Assembly: GCF_903946935.1 (NCBI RefSeq)
Contig: NZ_CAJAXH010000156.1
Span: 1-52,868, forward strand
Reading direction: 5' to 3'
Source: an uncultured Thiodictyon sp.
GTDB lineage: Bacteria; Pseudomonadota; Gammaproteobacteria; Chromatiales; Chromatiaceae
DNA length: 52,868 bases
The notes under the pieces are model-generated. The model saw only the letters and a list, made by a program, of their open reading frames with translations, did not search any database and was not told where the DNA came from. Each line of letters begins with the position of its first letter. Positions within the stretch are counted from its first letter, which is position 1. The position numbers were made by a program, and so were the translations under genes. Positions 17,219-27,944 of this stretch are shown here, one piece after another.

Positions 17219-18661
17219 TCAAACCCCGGCCTGCTCCAGGTCGGCCTCGGTGCCTCCCAGTGCCCGGAGGCGGTCACGGAAGGCGTGCAGCACCGCGAGC
17301 TTGTGGTGGATGAGGCTCTCCTGATATCGGTAGAGCATTTCCGCTCCCATCGGCGCCACCATGGACAGCGACAGTTTGCGCACCCAGCGGCGCAAGGCCG
17401 CGGTCTGTTCGATGATGTCGTCGAACACTGCCAGGTCCGCCGCGCTGAATTGACCCGGCAGGGGTTGCAGGCGCTCGATTTCCGCCATGGTCAGGTGTTC
17501 GCCGAACAGTCGCAGCGTCCGCTCCTCGAGCTTCAGTCGCTTGGCGTCGATTCGCCACAACCGGAACCGGTGCCAGACTACGGTGGCGTTCAACAGCAGA
17601 CTGACCACCACCAGGTAATGCAGAAGATTCGCAGGCGGCATGAAATCGACCAGACGTGGGGCATATTGATCGAGCAGGCTCGGGCCGTTGTCGTGAACGA
17701 AGCGGGCCAGTGCCGGGGACTCCAACAGGCCGGTGTCGTTGGGCGTGATGCGGTTGTAGTCGATGAAACCCTTGAACGCAGCATTCACCAGCACCAGCAG
17801 GGCCGTGGTGGCCGAGCGGGATGACCCGCGATGGCATAGCACCAGTCGATCCACCTGGTACAGCTTCCGATTGACCGGCGGCAACAGCTTCATTGCATCG
17901 AAATGACCGGCGTAGAGCGTTGTGATCTTGAGCGCCGGCAGTTGCCGAGTCAGGACTTCGGCATTGTCGAAGTCGACGATCTGCAGCCCATCGCGCACGG
18001 CACGTTCGATCAGCGGCGCGTCCTCGTCCATAATGAAGAACCCCAGGTCGAGTGCGCCCGCCTTCAACAACTCCACTTGTTCGCCAAAGCCTTGCTCGCT
18101 GAGTGTCGGCTTGACCTCGGCCAAGTGCCTGCTCTTGAAGATCTCCCGGACCAATAGTGCGGTGCCGCCGCCATGCGGGCCGATGCCGATGCGCAGCCCG
18201 TTGAGGTCGCGAATAAAGTGAAGCTTGTCGGCATCCGGACCTAGGATGTAGATGGTCGCCCGCTTGGGCAACCGCGCGGCCAGTTCCAACTGGTCGGGAC
18301 TGGGGTAGTCCAAGCCGTCCAGGACCAATGCAAAGAGCGCGTCGCGACCCTTGGTGTCGATCGCTCGTTGCAGATTCTCGGCATCCCCGTCGGTGGCGAC
18401 GTTGGCGACCTGTCCGTGCCGCTGTTGCGCCTGCTTCCGAAGACGCGATGCCAGCGCATAATCACGACCATCCTGTGGCCCGGAGAGTATCGCGATGCGC
18501 ATATGGGACAGGCTTGGGGCCAGGTCGATGGCCGCAAAGACGACCCCGAGGATCACCAGGACTCCGCCCGCGACAGCGAGGCGAAAGTACCGCAATGCCC
18601 TTGCCTGTCGGAAGAAGCGCATTACCCAGGTCGATGGTGTGTTGAACGGTCTGGAGGTCAT
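17219..18661 (-). CDS. TAXI-family TRAP-type solute-binding protein, membrane anchored
   Basis: The 480-residue protein has an N-terminal membrane segment (about 27-47), a periplasmic TAXI-type ligand-binding domain (about 52-345, with LNGLRIGIGPHGGGT and the ending typical of TAXI/NMT1-like folds), a second membrane segment (about 350-370) and a charged, probably helical cytoplasmic tail. TAXI proteins normally deliver carboxylates or other anions to a TRAP permease, but no permease gene is adjacent. The two-anchor layout suggests a sensor or scaffold role. It is the only intact gene between the PKS remnant and a truncated lipoprotein. Family call is fairly good; ligand unknown. Confidence 0.75.
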   Translation of the reverse strand: MTSRPFNTPSTWVMRFFRQARALRYFRLAVAGGVLVILGVVFAAIDLAPSLSHMRIAILSGPQDGRDYALASRLRKQAQQRHGQVANVATDGDAENLQRAIDTKGRDALFALVLDGLDYPSPDQLELAARLPKRATIYILGPDADKLHFIRDLNGLRIGIGPHGGGTALLVREIFKSRHLAEVKPTLSEQGFGEQVELLKAGALDLGFFIMDEDAPLIERAVRDGLQIVDFDNAEVLTRQLPALKITTLYAGHFDAMKLLPPVNRKLYQVDRLVLCHRGSSRSATTALLVLVNAAFKGFIDYNRITPNDTGLLESPALARFVHDNGPSLLDQYAPRLVDFMPPANLLHYLVVVSLLLNATVVWHRFRLWRIDAKRLKLEERTLRLFGEHLTMAEIERLQPLPGQFSAADLAVFDDIIEQTAALRRWVRKLSLSMVAPMGAEMLYRYQESLIHHKLAVLHAFRDRLRALGGTEADLEQAGV

Positions 18662-18830
18662 GGTCAGCTCACGGTCGCTGATGAATCGAAGGTCGTCCGC
18701 CGGATGGGTACCGGGTGGCGCTCAAGGCCAGGGCAGGAGTTCGCGCGGCGGTATCGAACCGACCAAGCGCCCCTTGCCAAGTGAAACGTACCGATGCACC
18801 GCTGCTGGCCATCGATCGGTGCCACAGGTA

Positions 18831-18989
18831 TCAGGTCTCTTGCAGCGCCTTGGGGTAGTCGCCCGCCGCGAAAGCTGCGGCGGCCTCATCGAAGCCGCCG
18901 CACCCCGGCTGAACGAACAGCGCCAAGCCCGCACAGAGCAGCAAGCAAGCGGCAGTCCGACGCGCCGACCGAACAATGGGGGAGGACAT
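18831..18989 (-). pseudogene. Truncated lipoprotein, 52 residues
   Basis: The product starts MSSPIVRSARR with GGGAGAG just upstream, has a hydrophobic signal with Cys after QPG (PGCGGFDEA), and then only the start of a helical repeat (AAAAFAAGDYPKALQ) that reads like the first unit of a Sel1/TPR-type protein. It stops abruptly there. The 160 bp further on show no continuation that I recognise. I take it as the 5' stub of a larger gene, though a very small expressed protein is possible. Confidence 0.45.
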
Positions 18990-19104
18990 TCTCTCCCTAT
19001 GCGCTTTCCCTTGGTGTTGTACAGGCCATTGCATGGATGAGGCTCCGAGAAGACGCGGGGCGCTCAATGACTAAGCGCCCCGCGTGGTGTGCGAGCGAAA
19101 CGGC

Positions 19105-21684
19105 TTACTCGCGGCCCAGCTCGACCTTCTTCAGTGCTTCTTTGAGCTTGGCGATATCCTCAGGTGTTAACTCCGGACGGTCGATCTTGATCGTGAGCTT
19201 GTTGAGCTTCGCCGTCAGCGGGAAGGGCGGCAGGTAGTCCGCGTCGTCCACACCGGTGATGGTGTCCGAGCCGATGTCGAAGCTCTCATCCCACTGCAGG
19301 ATGATCGGGATCGTCTTCTCCATCCGCTTGGTCTCGACCATCTTGCCGTCCACCTTCAGCGTCCCGGTGCCGCCCTTGCCGATACCCGAGAAGTTGTTGT
19401 ACGCCATGGTGCCGACGCCCAGGCCGTCATACTTGAAGTCGAACTCCAGGATGTGCTGGCCTGGCGTCAGGGCCTCCGGGCCTTCCCACTTGATTCGCTC
19501 GAGATCGATCAGGTTCCAGGCGAACACCGGCTGCCCCGCTTTCAGGTAAAACCCATAGCCGCCGAAGCGACCGCCCGAGGTCACGATCATGCCCTGGGCG
19601 CCGCCTTCGGGGACGGTGATGTCCGCCGTGAGGCTGTAGGAGGTATCGAGCAGGTACGGCGCATCGCCCTGGGGGGTGCCGGTCATCGGCCGCGTATAGA
19701 CCAGCTCGGACCGGCCGGCGGTGAGACTCGGGCGCGCCGCGGCGACCCTGGCGCCGACCGACGCATCCAACGGGAAGACCTGATACTTCCTGGCCTCCTT
19801 GACGAACAGCTTGCGCATCTCCGCGACCTTTTCCGGATGCTTCGCGGCGATGTCTTCGGACTGGTTGAAGTTCTTGGTCAGGTCATAGAGCTGAAACACC
19901 TGGTTGTTCAGCGGGTCCGGGTTGGCGGCACTGAAGGCGTCCCAGGGCGCGCGGTCCACCTTGGTGCTCAACAGCCAGCCGTCGTGATAGAGCGCCCATT
20001 GGCCCATCATCTCGAAGTACTGGGTCTTGTGCCGGGACGGGGCCTTGGCATTCTCCGCGTCGAAGGTGTAGGCGAAGCTGGTGCCCTCGATGGGCTTTTG
20101 CTTGATGCCATCCACCTGTTCGGGCGCGGCGATGCCGGTGACCTCGAGCAGCGTGGGCACCACGTCGATGTCGTGCATGAACTGCTCGCGCAGGCCGCCC
20201 TTGTCCTTGATGCGTGGCGGCCAGGAGACGACCATGTTCTGGTTGGTGCCGCCGAGCCGGGAAGCGTTCTGCTTGAACCAGTCGAAGGGCGAGTCGAAGG
20301 CCCAGGACCAGCCCGCCGACATGTGGTTATAGCCGAACTCGGTGCCCCAGGCATCGTAGAACTTCATCTGCACATCCACCGGCGGGCGGACGCCATTGAA
20401 GAAGGCGACCTCGCTGAAAGTGCCCTCCGGCCCACCCTCGGCGCTGGTGCCGTTGTCGCCGTTCTGATAGATGATCAGCGTGTTGTCGAGCTTGCCCAGG
20501 TCCTCGAAGGCATGAATGACCCGGCCGATCTCGTAGTCGTTGTAGGCCACATAGGCGGCGAACACCTCGACCTGGCGGATATAGAGCTTCTTCGCCTCGG
20601 GCGAGAGTTTGTCCCACGGCGTGAGGACGTCGCTGGGCCAGGGGGTCAATTGTTCACCCTGCGGGATTACGCCGAGCCGCTTCTGGTTCTCGAAGATGCG
20701 CTCGCGCAGCTTCTCGTAACCGTCGTCGAAGAGATGCATGGCATGGATCTTGTCAACCCATTCCTTGGTCGGGTGATGCGGCGCGTGGGAGGCACCTGGC
20801 ACATAATAGAGAAAGATCGGTTGGCTGGGGTCGTTCTGGTGAATTCGATACATCCAGTCGATGGCGTCGTCGGCCATCGCGGTGATCAGGTTCCAGGAGG
20901 GCTCCTCGCCGGTGACCGGCCAGATCGCGGCCTTCGGGTCCGAGCGATCCATCTTCAGGGTGCCCTCGTGACCGATCCACGGGTAGATCTGCGTCGTATT
21001 GCGGAACAGGTTCGGCTCCCACTGGTTCGCATCGCCGCCGACGAAGCCGTAGAAATAGTCGAAGCCCATGCCGGTCGGCCACTGGGTGAAGGGCCCGACC
21101 TGGCTGGCCTGGTAGGTCGGTGTGTTGTGGTCCTTGCCGAACCAACTCGTGGCATAGCCGTTGTCGCGCAGGATGCGCCCGATGGTCGCGTTGTCCGCGC
21201 CGATAACACTGTTGTAGCCGGGGAAGCCGGTGGCCTGCTCGGCAATCACGCCGAAGCCGACGGAGTGATGGTTGCGCCCGGTGATGAGCGCGGCACGCGT
21301 CGGCGAGCACAGCGAGGTGGAGAAGATCCGGTTGTAGCGCAGCCCGTCGTTCGCGATGCGGTCCATGGTCGGCGTCGGGATGACCCCGCCGAAGGTGCTC
21401 GGCACGCCGAAGCCGGCGTCATCCGTCATGATCAGCAGGATGTTGGGCGCACCCTTGGGCGGCACGACCCGCGGTGGCCACCAGGGTTTGGACTGGAGCG
21501 CATCGTCCTTGATCACGCCCTCGAACTTCGGCGCCGGCGGCGGCAGTTGTTTGCCGCTGATGGTCGTGGTGGCGCCGGGCGAGCCCGGCACGCCAGTGGT
21601 TTCCACCGCCCCGGCGGGCGCGCAGACCAGACTCGCCGCGGCCAGCAGGGCCGCGGCGGACAACAAAAGCGGTTTCAGGATCAT
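19105..21684 (-). CDS. Exported arylsulfatase (formylglycine type)
   Basis: The 859-residue protein begins at the ATG at 21684, six bases after GGAGG. It has a Sec signal peptide (about 1-26), then the sulfatase core: metal-binding TDDAGFG (88-94), the sulfatase signature C-S-P-T-R at 126-130 where Cys126 is converted to formylglycine, and GKDHNTP later. The C-terminal 250 residues form an extra beta-rich region (APYLLDTSYSLTADITVPEGG onward is about one such strand set). Long arylsulfatases of this type hydrolyse sulfate esters in the periplasm or outside. No formylglycine-generating enzyme or sulfate transporter gene is near. The gene looks intact despite lying among remnants. Confidence 0.9.
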   Translation of the reverse strand: MILKPLLLSAAALLAAASLVCAPAGAVETTGVPGSPGATTTISGKQLPPPAPKFEGVIKDDALQSKPWWPPRVVPPKGAPNILLIMTDDAGFGVPSTFGGVIPTPTMDRIANDGLRYNRIFSTSLCSPTRAALITGRNHHSVGFGVIAEQATGFPGYNSVIGADNATIGRILRDNGYATSWFGKDHNTPTYQASQVGPFTQWPTGMGFDYFYGFVGGDANQWEPNLFRNTTQIYPWIGHEGTLKMDRSDPKAAIWPVTGEEPSWNLITAMADDAIDWMYRIHQNDPSQPIFLYYVPGASHAPHHPTKEWVDKIHAMHLFDDGYEKLRERIFENQKRLGVIPQGEQLTPWPSDVLTPWDKLSPEAKKLYIRQVEVFAAYVAYNDYEIGRVIHAFEDLGKLDNTLIIYQNGDNGTSAEGGPEGTFSEVAFFNGVRPPVDVQMKFYDAWGTEFGYNHMSAGWSWAFDSPFDWFKQNASRLGGTNQNMVVSWPPRIKDKGGLREQFMHDIDVVPTLLEVTGIAAPEQVDGIKQKPIEGTSFAYTFDAENAKAPSRHKTQYFEMMGQWALYHDGWLLSTKVDRAPWDAFSAANPDPLNNQVFQLYDLTKNFNQSEDIAAKHPEKVAEMRKLFVKEARKYQVFPLDASVGARVAAARPSLTAGRSELVYTRPMTGTPQGDAPYLLDTSYSLTADITVPEGGAQGMIVTSGGRFGGYGFYLKAGQPVFAWNLIDLERIKWEGPEALTPGQHILEFDFKYDGLGVGTMAYNNFSGIGKGGTGTLKVDGKMVETKRMEKTIPIILQWDESFDIGSDTITGVDDADYLPPFPLTAKLNKLTIKIDRPELTPEDIAKLKEALKKVELGRE

Positions 21685-21895
21685 AAGAGGCCTCCGAGGT
21701 CGGCGGTCGGTCGACTTGATTCGGTCACGCTGCGCGAACAGCCAATACACGCATCTTGAATTATCGCCGGAAATCGCCGCGGCAGTCTTGTTACTTCGCG
21801 ACAGACCGGTAACCGGTAAGCCCGCGGCGCTCGTCCCCGCGCGCCGCCGACCTGGACAATGGGTCCCATCATCCGCGACAACGATGGGGCAAGCG

Positions 21896-22038
21896 ATGGA
21901 GACGACACAGAAGCGCGCGCGGCGCAGCCGCGCTCAATGGCAGGCCGTGATCGAACACGGCGAGCGCAGCCCGCTGGGGTGGCGGCGTTTTGCCGGGCCG
22001 CGGGGATCGGCACGGCGACGTTCTACAATTGGATGTGA
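21896..22038 (+). pseudogene. IS66 tnpA, frameshifted
   Basis: The first frame reads METTQKRARRSRAQWQAVIE and the expected continuation GVAAFCRAAGIGTATFYNW lies in the next frame, ending at a TGA at 22036. TnpA of IS66 is a small helix-turn-helix protein; this copy cannot be made without a frameshift. Confidence 0.6.
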
Positions 22039-22180
22039 CGGGGCTAAAGCGGCTGCTCTAAGGCATTGAGCCGGTGCATCGGCGGCTGCGTTATCAATTG
22101 AGTGCAACGGCATCGGCAATCGCGTAAAATACGCTCATGCTATCCAACCTCGCCATTGCTTCCAACCCCCACCCGCGTGG

Positions 22181-22567
22181 GTGGCGGAGCGTGCGCAATT
22201 GCAGGCCCGCATCGTTCAATTGGAGCACCAACTCGCCTGGTTCAAGCGCCAGGTCTTTGGTGAGAAGTCCGAGCGCCGGCACCTTGATCCGCCGCCCGAG
22301 CAGATGTCGCTGGGCGAGGGACTGGCCGGTCCTACCCCAGACCCGGCCGCGCCCCAGCCGGTGGCCGCCCACACCCGACGCCGCGTCACCACGGGCGCCA
22401 ACGGCGACGAGGCCCCGCTCTTCTTCGATCCGGCGCGGGTACCGGTCGAAGTGATTGAACTACCGAACCCCGAAGTCGCCGGACTCCCCGCGGACGCCGA
22501 CGAGGTCATCGGCGAGAAGATCACCCATCGACTCGCCCAGCGTCCGGGTAGCTACGTCATCCTCAAT
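22181..22567 (+). pseudogene. IS66 tnpC (transposase) N-terminal fragment
   Basis: The frame carries the TnpC leucine-rich start (AQLQARIVQLEHQLAWFKRQ) and VFGEKSERR, typical of IS66, then GEKITHRLAQRPGSYVIL. Homology ends there and the frame runs on into unrelated sequence. The catalytic DDE domain is missing. Immediately after the junction a frame ends MNYRLILNYDFPLL, possibly the tail of another lost gene. Confidence 0.65.
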
Positions 22568-22724
22568 CTGATCGGATCGATAGACTCCATGGCCGAGGCC
22601 CCGTCCTCGCCGAAAGTTAGCATGCCCGGGCGCGGTAGATCAGATGAACTACCGGCTCATCCTGAACTACGACTTCCCGCTGCTGTGAGGCGCGCGTGCG
22701 CCCGGGGGATGGGCGGCGGCCTCG

Positions 22725-22865
22725 CTAGAGCTTGATGCGCAGACGAAGCACGATCCATACGATCAACGCGCCGACAATCGACATGCCGGTGACCATCCAG
22801 AATCCGTAGGGATTGTGCTCATCCGGAATGCCCGCGACGTTCATCCCCATCAGGCCGGAGAGGAA
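22725..22865 (-). pseudogene. C-terminal stub of a CorA/ZntB-family metal transporter
   Basis: The last 46 residues of the frame (FLSGLMGMNVAGIPDEHNPY and a hydrophobic helix ending LRLRIKL) match the end of CorA/ZntB channels: the GMN-type selectivity motif followed by the final transmembrane helix. The preceding 270 or so residues are absent; upstream sequence in the frame has no family features. It lies between the IS66 remnant and the potassium-channel gene. Confidence 0.65.
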
Positions 22866-23037
22866 TTGGCATGGTGGGTTTTCCTGTCGAGATCTGGCAG
22901 CAACGTACGGGTAACGCGAGCTGCTCGGATGTTTACAATGGCGTTCATGCTTGCAACCTCCGGGACCGCGGCAACTGACGGCGATGGCAACCGCCCGCAA
23001 CGTCTCGGTCATCAATCTTACCAACAGGGGAGACGCG

Positions 23038-23502
23038 ATGACCACAGACGCCGATTCGACGAGGCTTCGGCACCCGGTCCGCAGGGTCTATGCGCTCGCG
23101 CTGCTGCTGGCACTCGGACTGTTCTACTTTCATGTTGTCGCGATCCTCGACGTGGCCGGGGAGATCCTGCGCTACGAGGTTTGGCTCCTCAATCACCTGG
23201 GACCGCACGGAGCCAGCAGAGTCGCCATCCTTGGAAGCTTTGTGGTGCTGTTTGTGGCGCACTTGGTCGAGACGCTGGCCTGGGGCATGTTCCTGCGCTG
23301 GGGGCGACTTTCACCCACTGTCCTCGATGGTTTCTACTACACGGCGGCATCGATCACGACGCTGGGTTACGGCGACGTCGTACTCCCGCAGCCATGGCGG
23401 CATCTCGGGCCGCTGGTTGCCATCAGCGGGGTCCTCATGTTCGGCTGCTCGACGGCTTTTCTGTTCGTCGTATTGCAGACCGTCTGGACGCGGCACTGGT
23501 AA
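23038..23502 (+). CDS. Two-TM potassium channel (Ion_trans_2)
   Basis: The 154-residue protein has a first membrane helix (about 17-40), a second (about 62-82), a pore loop with the filter TTLGYGD (about 103-109) and a final helix (about 120-147). This is a minimal potassium-channel pore with no regulatory RCK or cyclic-nucleotide domain. The ATG at 23038 is preceded by AGGGGAG. It should assemble as a tetramer in the inner membrane. It stands alone next to a transporter stub. The filter is intact. Confidence 0.85.
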   Translation: MTTDADSTRLRHPVRRVYALALLLALGLFYFHVVAILDVAGEILRYEVWLLNHLGPHGASRVAILGSFVVLFVAHLVETLAWGMFLRWGRLSPTVLDGFYYTAASITTLGYGDVVLPQPWRHLGPLVAISGVLMFGCSTAFLFVVLQTVWTRHW

Positions 23503-23693
23503 GGCGCGCTGCGGGGTCCGCCCGGCACCTGACTGCCGCAGCCACGCCCCACCCGGAATCATAAGGACAGCACGAGGGACGAGATAACTTTATCTGATTA
23601 GCTGATTTTTCCGGTTTCGTAGGATAATCGACCTTGGCGGGTTATCGCTTTGCGCAACCCGGATCGCCCCTAACCCTGTCCCCGGAGGCCCCG

Positions 23694-24248
23694 ATGGCGT
23701 CACTGCAAACCCCGCTCTGTGCGTTCGACACGCCGGCCCCCGATTTTGCGCTGCCCGGGGTGGACGGGCGGGTCTGGACGCGCGATCGGTGCCGGGGCGA
23801 GCGGGGGCTCCTGGTGATGTTCATCTGCAACCACTGCCCCTATGTCAAGGCGGTGCGTGAGCGCCTGGTGCGAGACGCCCACGACCTCCAGTCGTTGGGC
23901 ATCGGCTGCGTGGCGGTGATGTCCAACGACCCGACCGACTACCCGGAGGACTCGTTCGAGTCCATGCAGCGGGTGGCCGAGCAGTTCGCCTACCCCTTCC
24001 CCTACCTGCTCGACGCGACCCAAGGGGTCGCCCGCGCCTACGGGGCCATCTGCACCCCGGACTTTTTCGGCTACAACGCGCAGCTCAAGCTCCAGTACCG
24101 CGGCCGGCTGGACGAGAGCCGCAAGGAGGCCGCGCCGGCGGGCGTGCGCCGCGACCTGTTCGAGGCGATGCGCGAGGTCGCGCAGACCGGCCGCGGCCCC
24201 GCCGACCAAATCCCCAGCATGGGCTGCTCCATCAAGTGGGCCGACTGA
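23694..24248 (+). CDS. Thioredoxin-family / AhpC-TSA-like redox protein
   Basis: The 184-residue protein has a thioredoxin fold with the redox motif CNHCPYV (about 43-49) in the context VMFICNHCPYVKAV, then LLDATQGVARAYGAICTPDFFGY, where a cis-Pro is expected. Family members are cytoplasmic thiol-disulfide or peroxide-related proteins; no signal peptide is present. The ATG at 23694 has GGAGG six bases before it; a longer frame from 23634 lacks a good site. It is a single gene 330 bp upstream of tkt. Confidence 0.85.
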   Translation: MASLQTPLCAFDTPAPDFALPGVDGRVWTRDRCRGERGLLVMFICNHCPYVKAVRERLVRDAHDLQSLGIGCVAVMSNDPTDYPEDSFESMQRVAEQFAYPFPYLLDATQGVARAYGAICTPDFFGYNAQLKLQYRGRLDESRKEAAPAGVRRDLFEAMREVAQTGRGPADQIPSMGCSIKWAD

Positions 24249-24582
24249 GGCACAATGCAGCCCAGCGCCCCGCCCCCCCTCGCCCGGGTTTAAGTCCGTC
24301 AATGCTTGAAATTCATAGTCTGATAAAATGGCGGTTTCCGGCTTGAGTGGAACGTGATGTTCTGGGGGGGCTTGGCCAACGCCATGTGTGCCTTTTGGGT
24401 CGATGACCCTCAGGCGCAACAGTTCCAGGGCATCGCCGTTGCCGCCGGCCGGCCGCTTGGCCTGCAGCACAGATTCCGACACCGGGCCAGCCGCAGTGCC
24501 ACCGTGACCCCCGCCCCGAGCGGGCCGCGGACGGCGGGTCGCACGACAAAAAAGATTTATCCAACAACGATCAGGAGGGGCC
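24249..24582. other. tkt upstream region
   Basis: About 330 bp without a supported gene. It begins GC-rich after the thioredoxin-family stop, has an AT-richer patch near 24295-24332 (TTGAAATTCATAG, then TGATAAAAT) that is the likeliest promoter zone, and then a GC-rich leader of about 200 bp ending in AGGAGGGG before tkt. No known riboswitch was recognised. The TGAA-A-TTCA dyad could be a regulator site, but I cannot assign one. Confidence 0.35.
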
Positions 24583-26589
24583 ATGTCCTCACGCAGAGAA
24601 CTTGCTAATGCCATCCGTGCGCTCAGCATGGATGCGGTACAAAAGGCCAACTCGGGCCACCCCGGTGCGCCCATGGGCATGGCCGATATCGCCGAAGTCC
24701 TCTGGAACGACTTCATGAAACACAATCCCGGCAACCCCAAGTGGGCCGACCGGGACCGTTTCGTGCTCTCCAACGGGCATGGCTCCATGCTGGTCTACTC
24801 CCTGCTGCACCTGACCGGCTACGACCTGGGCATCGAGGACCTGAAGCAGTTCCGCCAGTTGCACTCGCGCACCCCGGGCCACCCGGAGTACGGTTATGCC
24901 CCGGGGGTCGAGACCACCACCGGCCCCCTGGGGCAGGGCATTACCAACGCGGTGGGCATGGCCCTGTCGGAGAAGATCCTGGCCGCCCAGTTCAACCAAC
25001 CGGGTCATGACATCGTCGACCACCACACCTATGTGTTCCTGGGCGACGGCTGCATGATGGAGGGCATCTCGCACGAGGCCTGCTCGCTGGCCGGCGCCTT
25101 GGGCCTCGGCAAGCTGGTCGCCTTCTACGACGACAACAACATCTCCATCGATGGCGAGGTGCGCGGGCACGGCACCATCCCCGGCTGGTTCCTGGACGAC
25201 ACCCCCAAGCGCTTCGAGGCCTACGGCTGGCACGTCATCCCCAAGGTCGACGGCCATAACGCCGAGGCGATCAAGGCGGCCGTCGAGGAGGCGCGCGCGG
25301 TCGAGGACCGCCCGTCGCTGATCTGCTGCCAGACCATCATCGGCTTCGGCTCACCCAACAAGCAGGGCAAGGAGGAGTGCCATGGTGCGGCCCTGGGCGA
25401 TGCGGAAATCGCACTGACCCGCGAGGCCCTGGGCTGGACCCATGCCCCCTTCGAGATCCCGGCCGACATCTATGCCGGCTGGTCGGCCAAGGAGACCGGC
25501 GCCAGTGCCGAGGCCGCATGGAACGAGCGCTTCGCCGCCTATGCCGCCGCCTACCCGGCCGCCGCCGCCGATTTCACGCGTCGCATGGCCGGCGAGCTGC
25601 CGGCCGACTGGTCCGCGCAGGCGGAGGCCTTCATCGCCTCAGTGGTCGCCAAGGCCGAGACCATCGCCTCGCGCAAGGCGTCCCAGAACGCCTTGGGCGG
25701 CTTTGGACCGCTGCTGCCCGAGATCCTGGGCGGTTCGGCGGATCTCGCCGGCTCCAACCTGACCCTCTGGAAGGGCTGCAAGGGCGTCGGCAAGACGGAT
25801 GCCTCCGGCAACTATCTGTATTACGGCGTGCGCGAGTTCGGCATGTCCGCCATCATGAACGGCATTGCGCTGCACGGCGGCTTCATCCCCTACGGCGCCA
25901 CCTTCCTGATGTTCTCCGAGTATGCCCGCAATGCACTGCGCATGGCGGCCCTGATGAAGATCCGCTCGATCTTCGTCTACACCCATGACTCGATCGGCCT
26001 GGGCGAGGACGGCCCCACCCACCAGCCGGTGGAGCAGATCCCGACCCTGCGCATGATCCCCAACATGAGCGTCTGGCGCCCCTGCGACGCGGTCGAGTCG
26101 GCGGTGGCCTGGAAGCTCGCCATCGAGCGCGCGCATGGCCCCTCCTGCCTGATCTTCTCGCGTCAGAACCTGGCCCACATGCCGCGCAGCCCCGAGCAGC
26201 TCGCCGCCATCGCGCGCGGCGGCTATGTGCTGCGCGACTGTGCCGGCACCCCGGACGCCATCATCATCGCCACCGGTTCCGAGGTGGAACTGGCGATGAA
26301 GGCGGCCGAGGCCCTGGCGGATAAGGCGGTGCGGGTGGTCTCCATGCCCTCCACCAATGCCTTCGATGCCCAGGATGCGGCCTATCGCGAGTCGGTCCTG
26401 CCCCGGGCGGTCACGGCCCGCGTGGCCGTCGAGGCCGCGGTCACCGACGGCTGGTGGAAGTATGTCGGCTGCAACGGCGCCGTGGTCGGTGTCGACCGCT
26501 TCGGCGAGTCCGCCCCGGCCCCGGCGCTCTTCAAGGAGTTCGGCCTGACCGTCGAACACGTGGTAAGCGCGGTTAAAGGCGTTCTTTAG
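24583..26589 (+). CDS. tkt: Transketolase
   Basis: The 668-residue protein is full-length transketolase: [19 protein letters not shown] at the N-terminus, the thiamine-diphosphate motif GDGCMMEG with a following DDNNISIDG, the pyrimidine domain with [19 protein letters not shown], and a C-terminal domain ending in a GVL tail. It moves two-carbon units between sugar phosphates in the Calvin-Benson and pentose phosphate pathways. AGGAGGGG precedes the ATG. It heads the plus-strand tkt-gap-pgk-pyk-fba series, an order common in autotrophic Gammaproteobacteria. Confidence 0.97.
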   Translation: MSSRRELANAIRALSMDAVQKANSGHPGAPMGMADIAEVLWNDFMKHNPGNPKWADRDRFVLSNGHGSMLVYSLLHLTGYDLGIEDLKQFRQLHSRTPGHPEYGYAPGVETTTGPLGQGITNAVGMALSEKILAAQFNQPGHDIVDHHTYVFLGDGCMMEGISHEACSLAGALGLGKLVAFYDDNNISIDGEVRGHGTIPGWFLDDTPKRFEAYGWHVIPKVDGHNAEAIKAAVEEARAVEDRPSLICCQTIIGFGSPNKQGKEECHGAALGDAEIALTREALGWTHAPFEIPADIYAGWSAKETGASAEAAWNERFAAYAAAYPAAAADFTRRMAGELPADWSAQAEAFIASVVAKAETIASRKASQNALGGFGPLLPEILGGSADLAGSNLTLWKGCKGVGKTDASGNYLYYGVREFGMSAIMNGIALHGGFIPYGATFLMFSEYARNALRMAALMKIRSIFVYTHDSIGLGEDGPTHQPVEQIPTLRMIPNMSVWRPCDAVESAVAWKLAIERAHGPSCLIFSRQNLAHMPRSPEQLAAIARGGYVLRDCAGTPDAIIIATGSEVELAMKAAEALADKAVRVVSMPSTNAFDAQDAAYRESVLPRAVTARVAVEAAVTDGWWKYVGCNGAVVGVDRFGESAPAPALFKEFGLTVEHVVSAVKGVL

Positions 26590-27696
<1,107 letters not shown>

Positions 27697-27760
27697 ACCC
27701 CGGCTGTCGGCGGCCAGCCACTCCGGCTGGTCGCTGGCGCCAGCCAACTGATTCAGTAGA

Positions 27761-27901
27761 AGAATTTATCCGCAAATGAACGCAAATGAACGCAAATAAG
27801 GGCCTGGCCTGACCTGACCGCCGTCGCTTCGGCACGCCATGAGGCGTCGTCCAACGAAGCATTCATTTGCGTTTATTTGCGTTCATTTGCGGACAAATTC
27901 T
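27761..27901. repeat. Dispersed element family B, copy b (between gap and pgk)
   Basis: Inverted ends of about 40 bp with tandem CGCAAATGAA decamers (27768-27798 and 27864-27894), extended outward by AGAATTT(A/G)TC on both sides. The interior of about 65 bp has no gene. It starts about 65 bp after the gap stop and ends about 45 bp before the pgk start. Confidence 0.75.
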
Positions 27902-27944
27902 CTCTTTAAGATTTAACCACCACATCGCCGCCCCGGAGGCCCCC

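Larger units (their letters stand above)
21816..22567 (+). mobile_element. IS66-family insertion sequence remnant
   Basis: The left edge is suggested by GTAAG at 21816, as IS66 ends typically begin GTAA. Inside are the broken tnpA (21896-22038) and the N-terminal part of tnpC (22181-22567); tnpB, the DDE catalytic part of tnpC and the right end are absent. The element is therefore immobile. The right boundary is where tnpC homology stops. Confidence 0.6.

Noticed and set aside
19453-21759. 768-codon plus-strand frame opposite the arylsulfatase
   Set aside because: Antisense shadow in GC-rich DNA; the minus-strand product has a signal peptide and sulfatase signature.
24300-24335. Sigma70 promoter or CbbR site before tkt
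   Set aside because: TTGAAA and TAAAAT are only about 12 bp apart and the dyad does not fit a clear LysR-type consensus, so neither is listed as a feature.
23700-24788. Long minus-strand frame of 362 codons opposite the thioredoxin-family gene and tkt start
   Set aside because: It is antisense to two clear genes, is Gly/Ala/Arg-rich as expected for GC-rich shadows, and has no domain.
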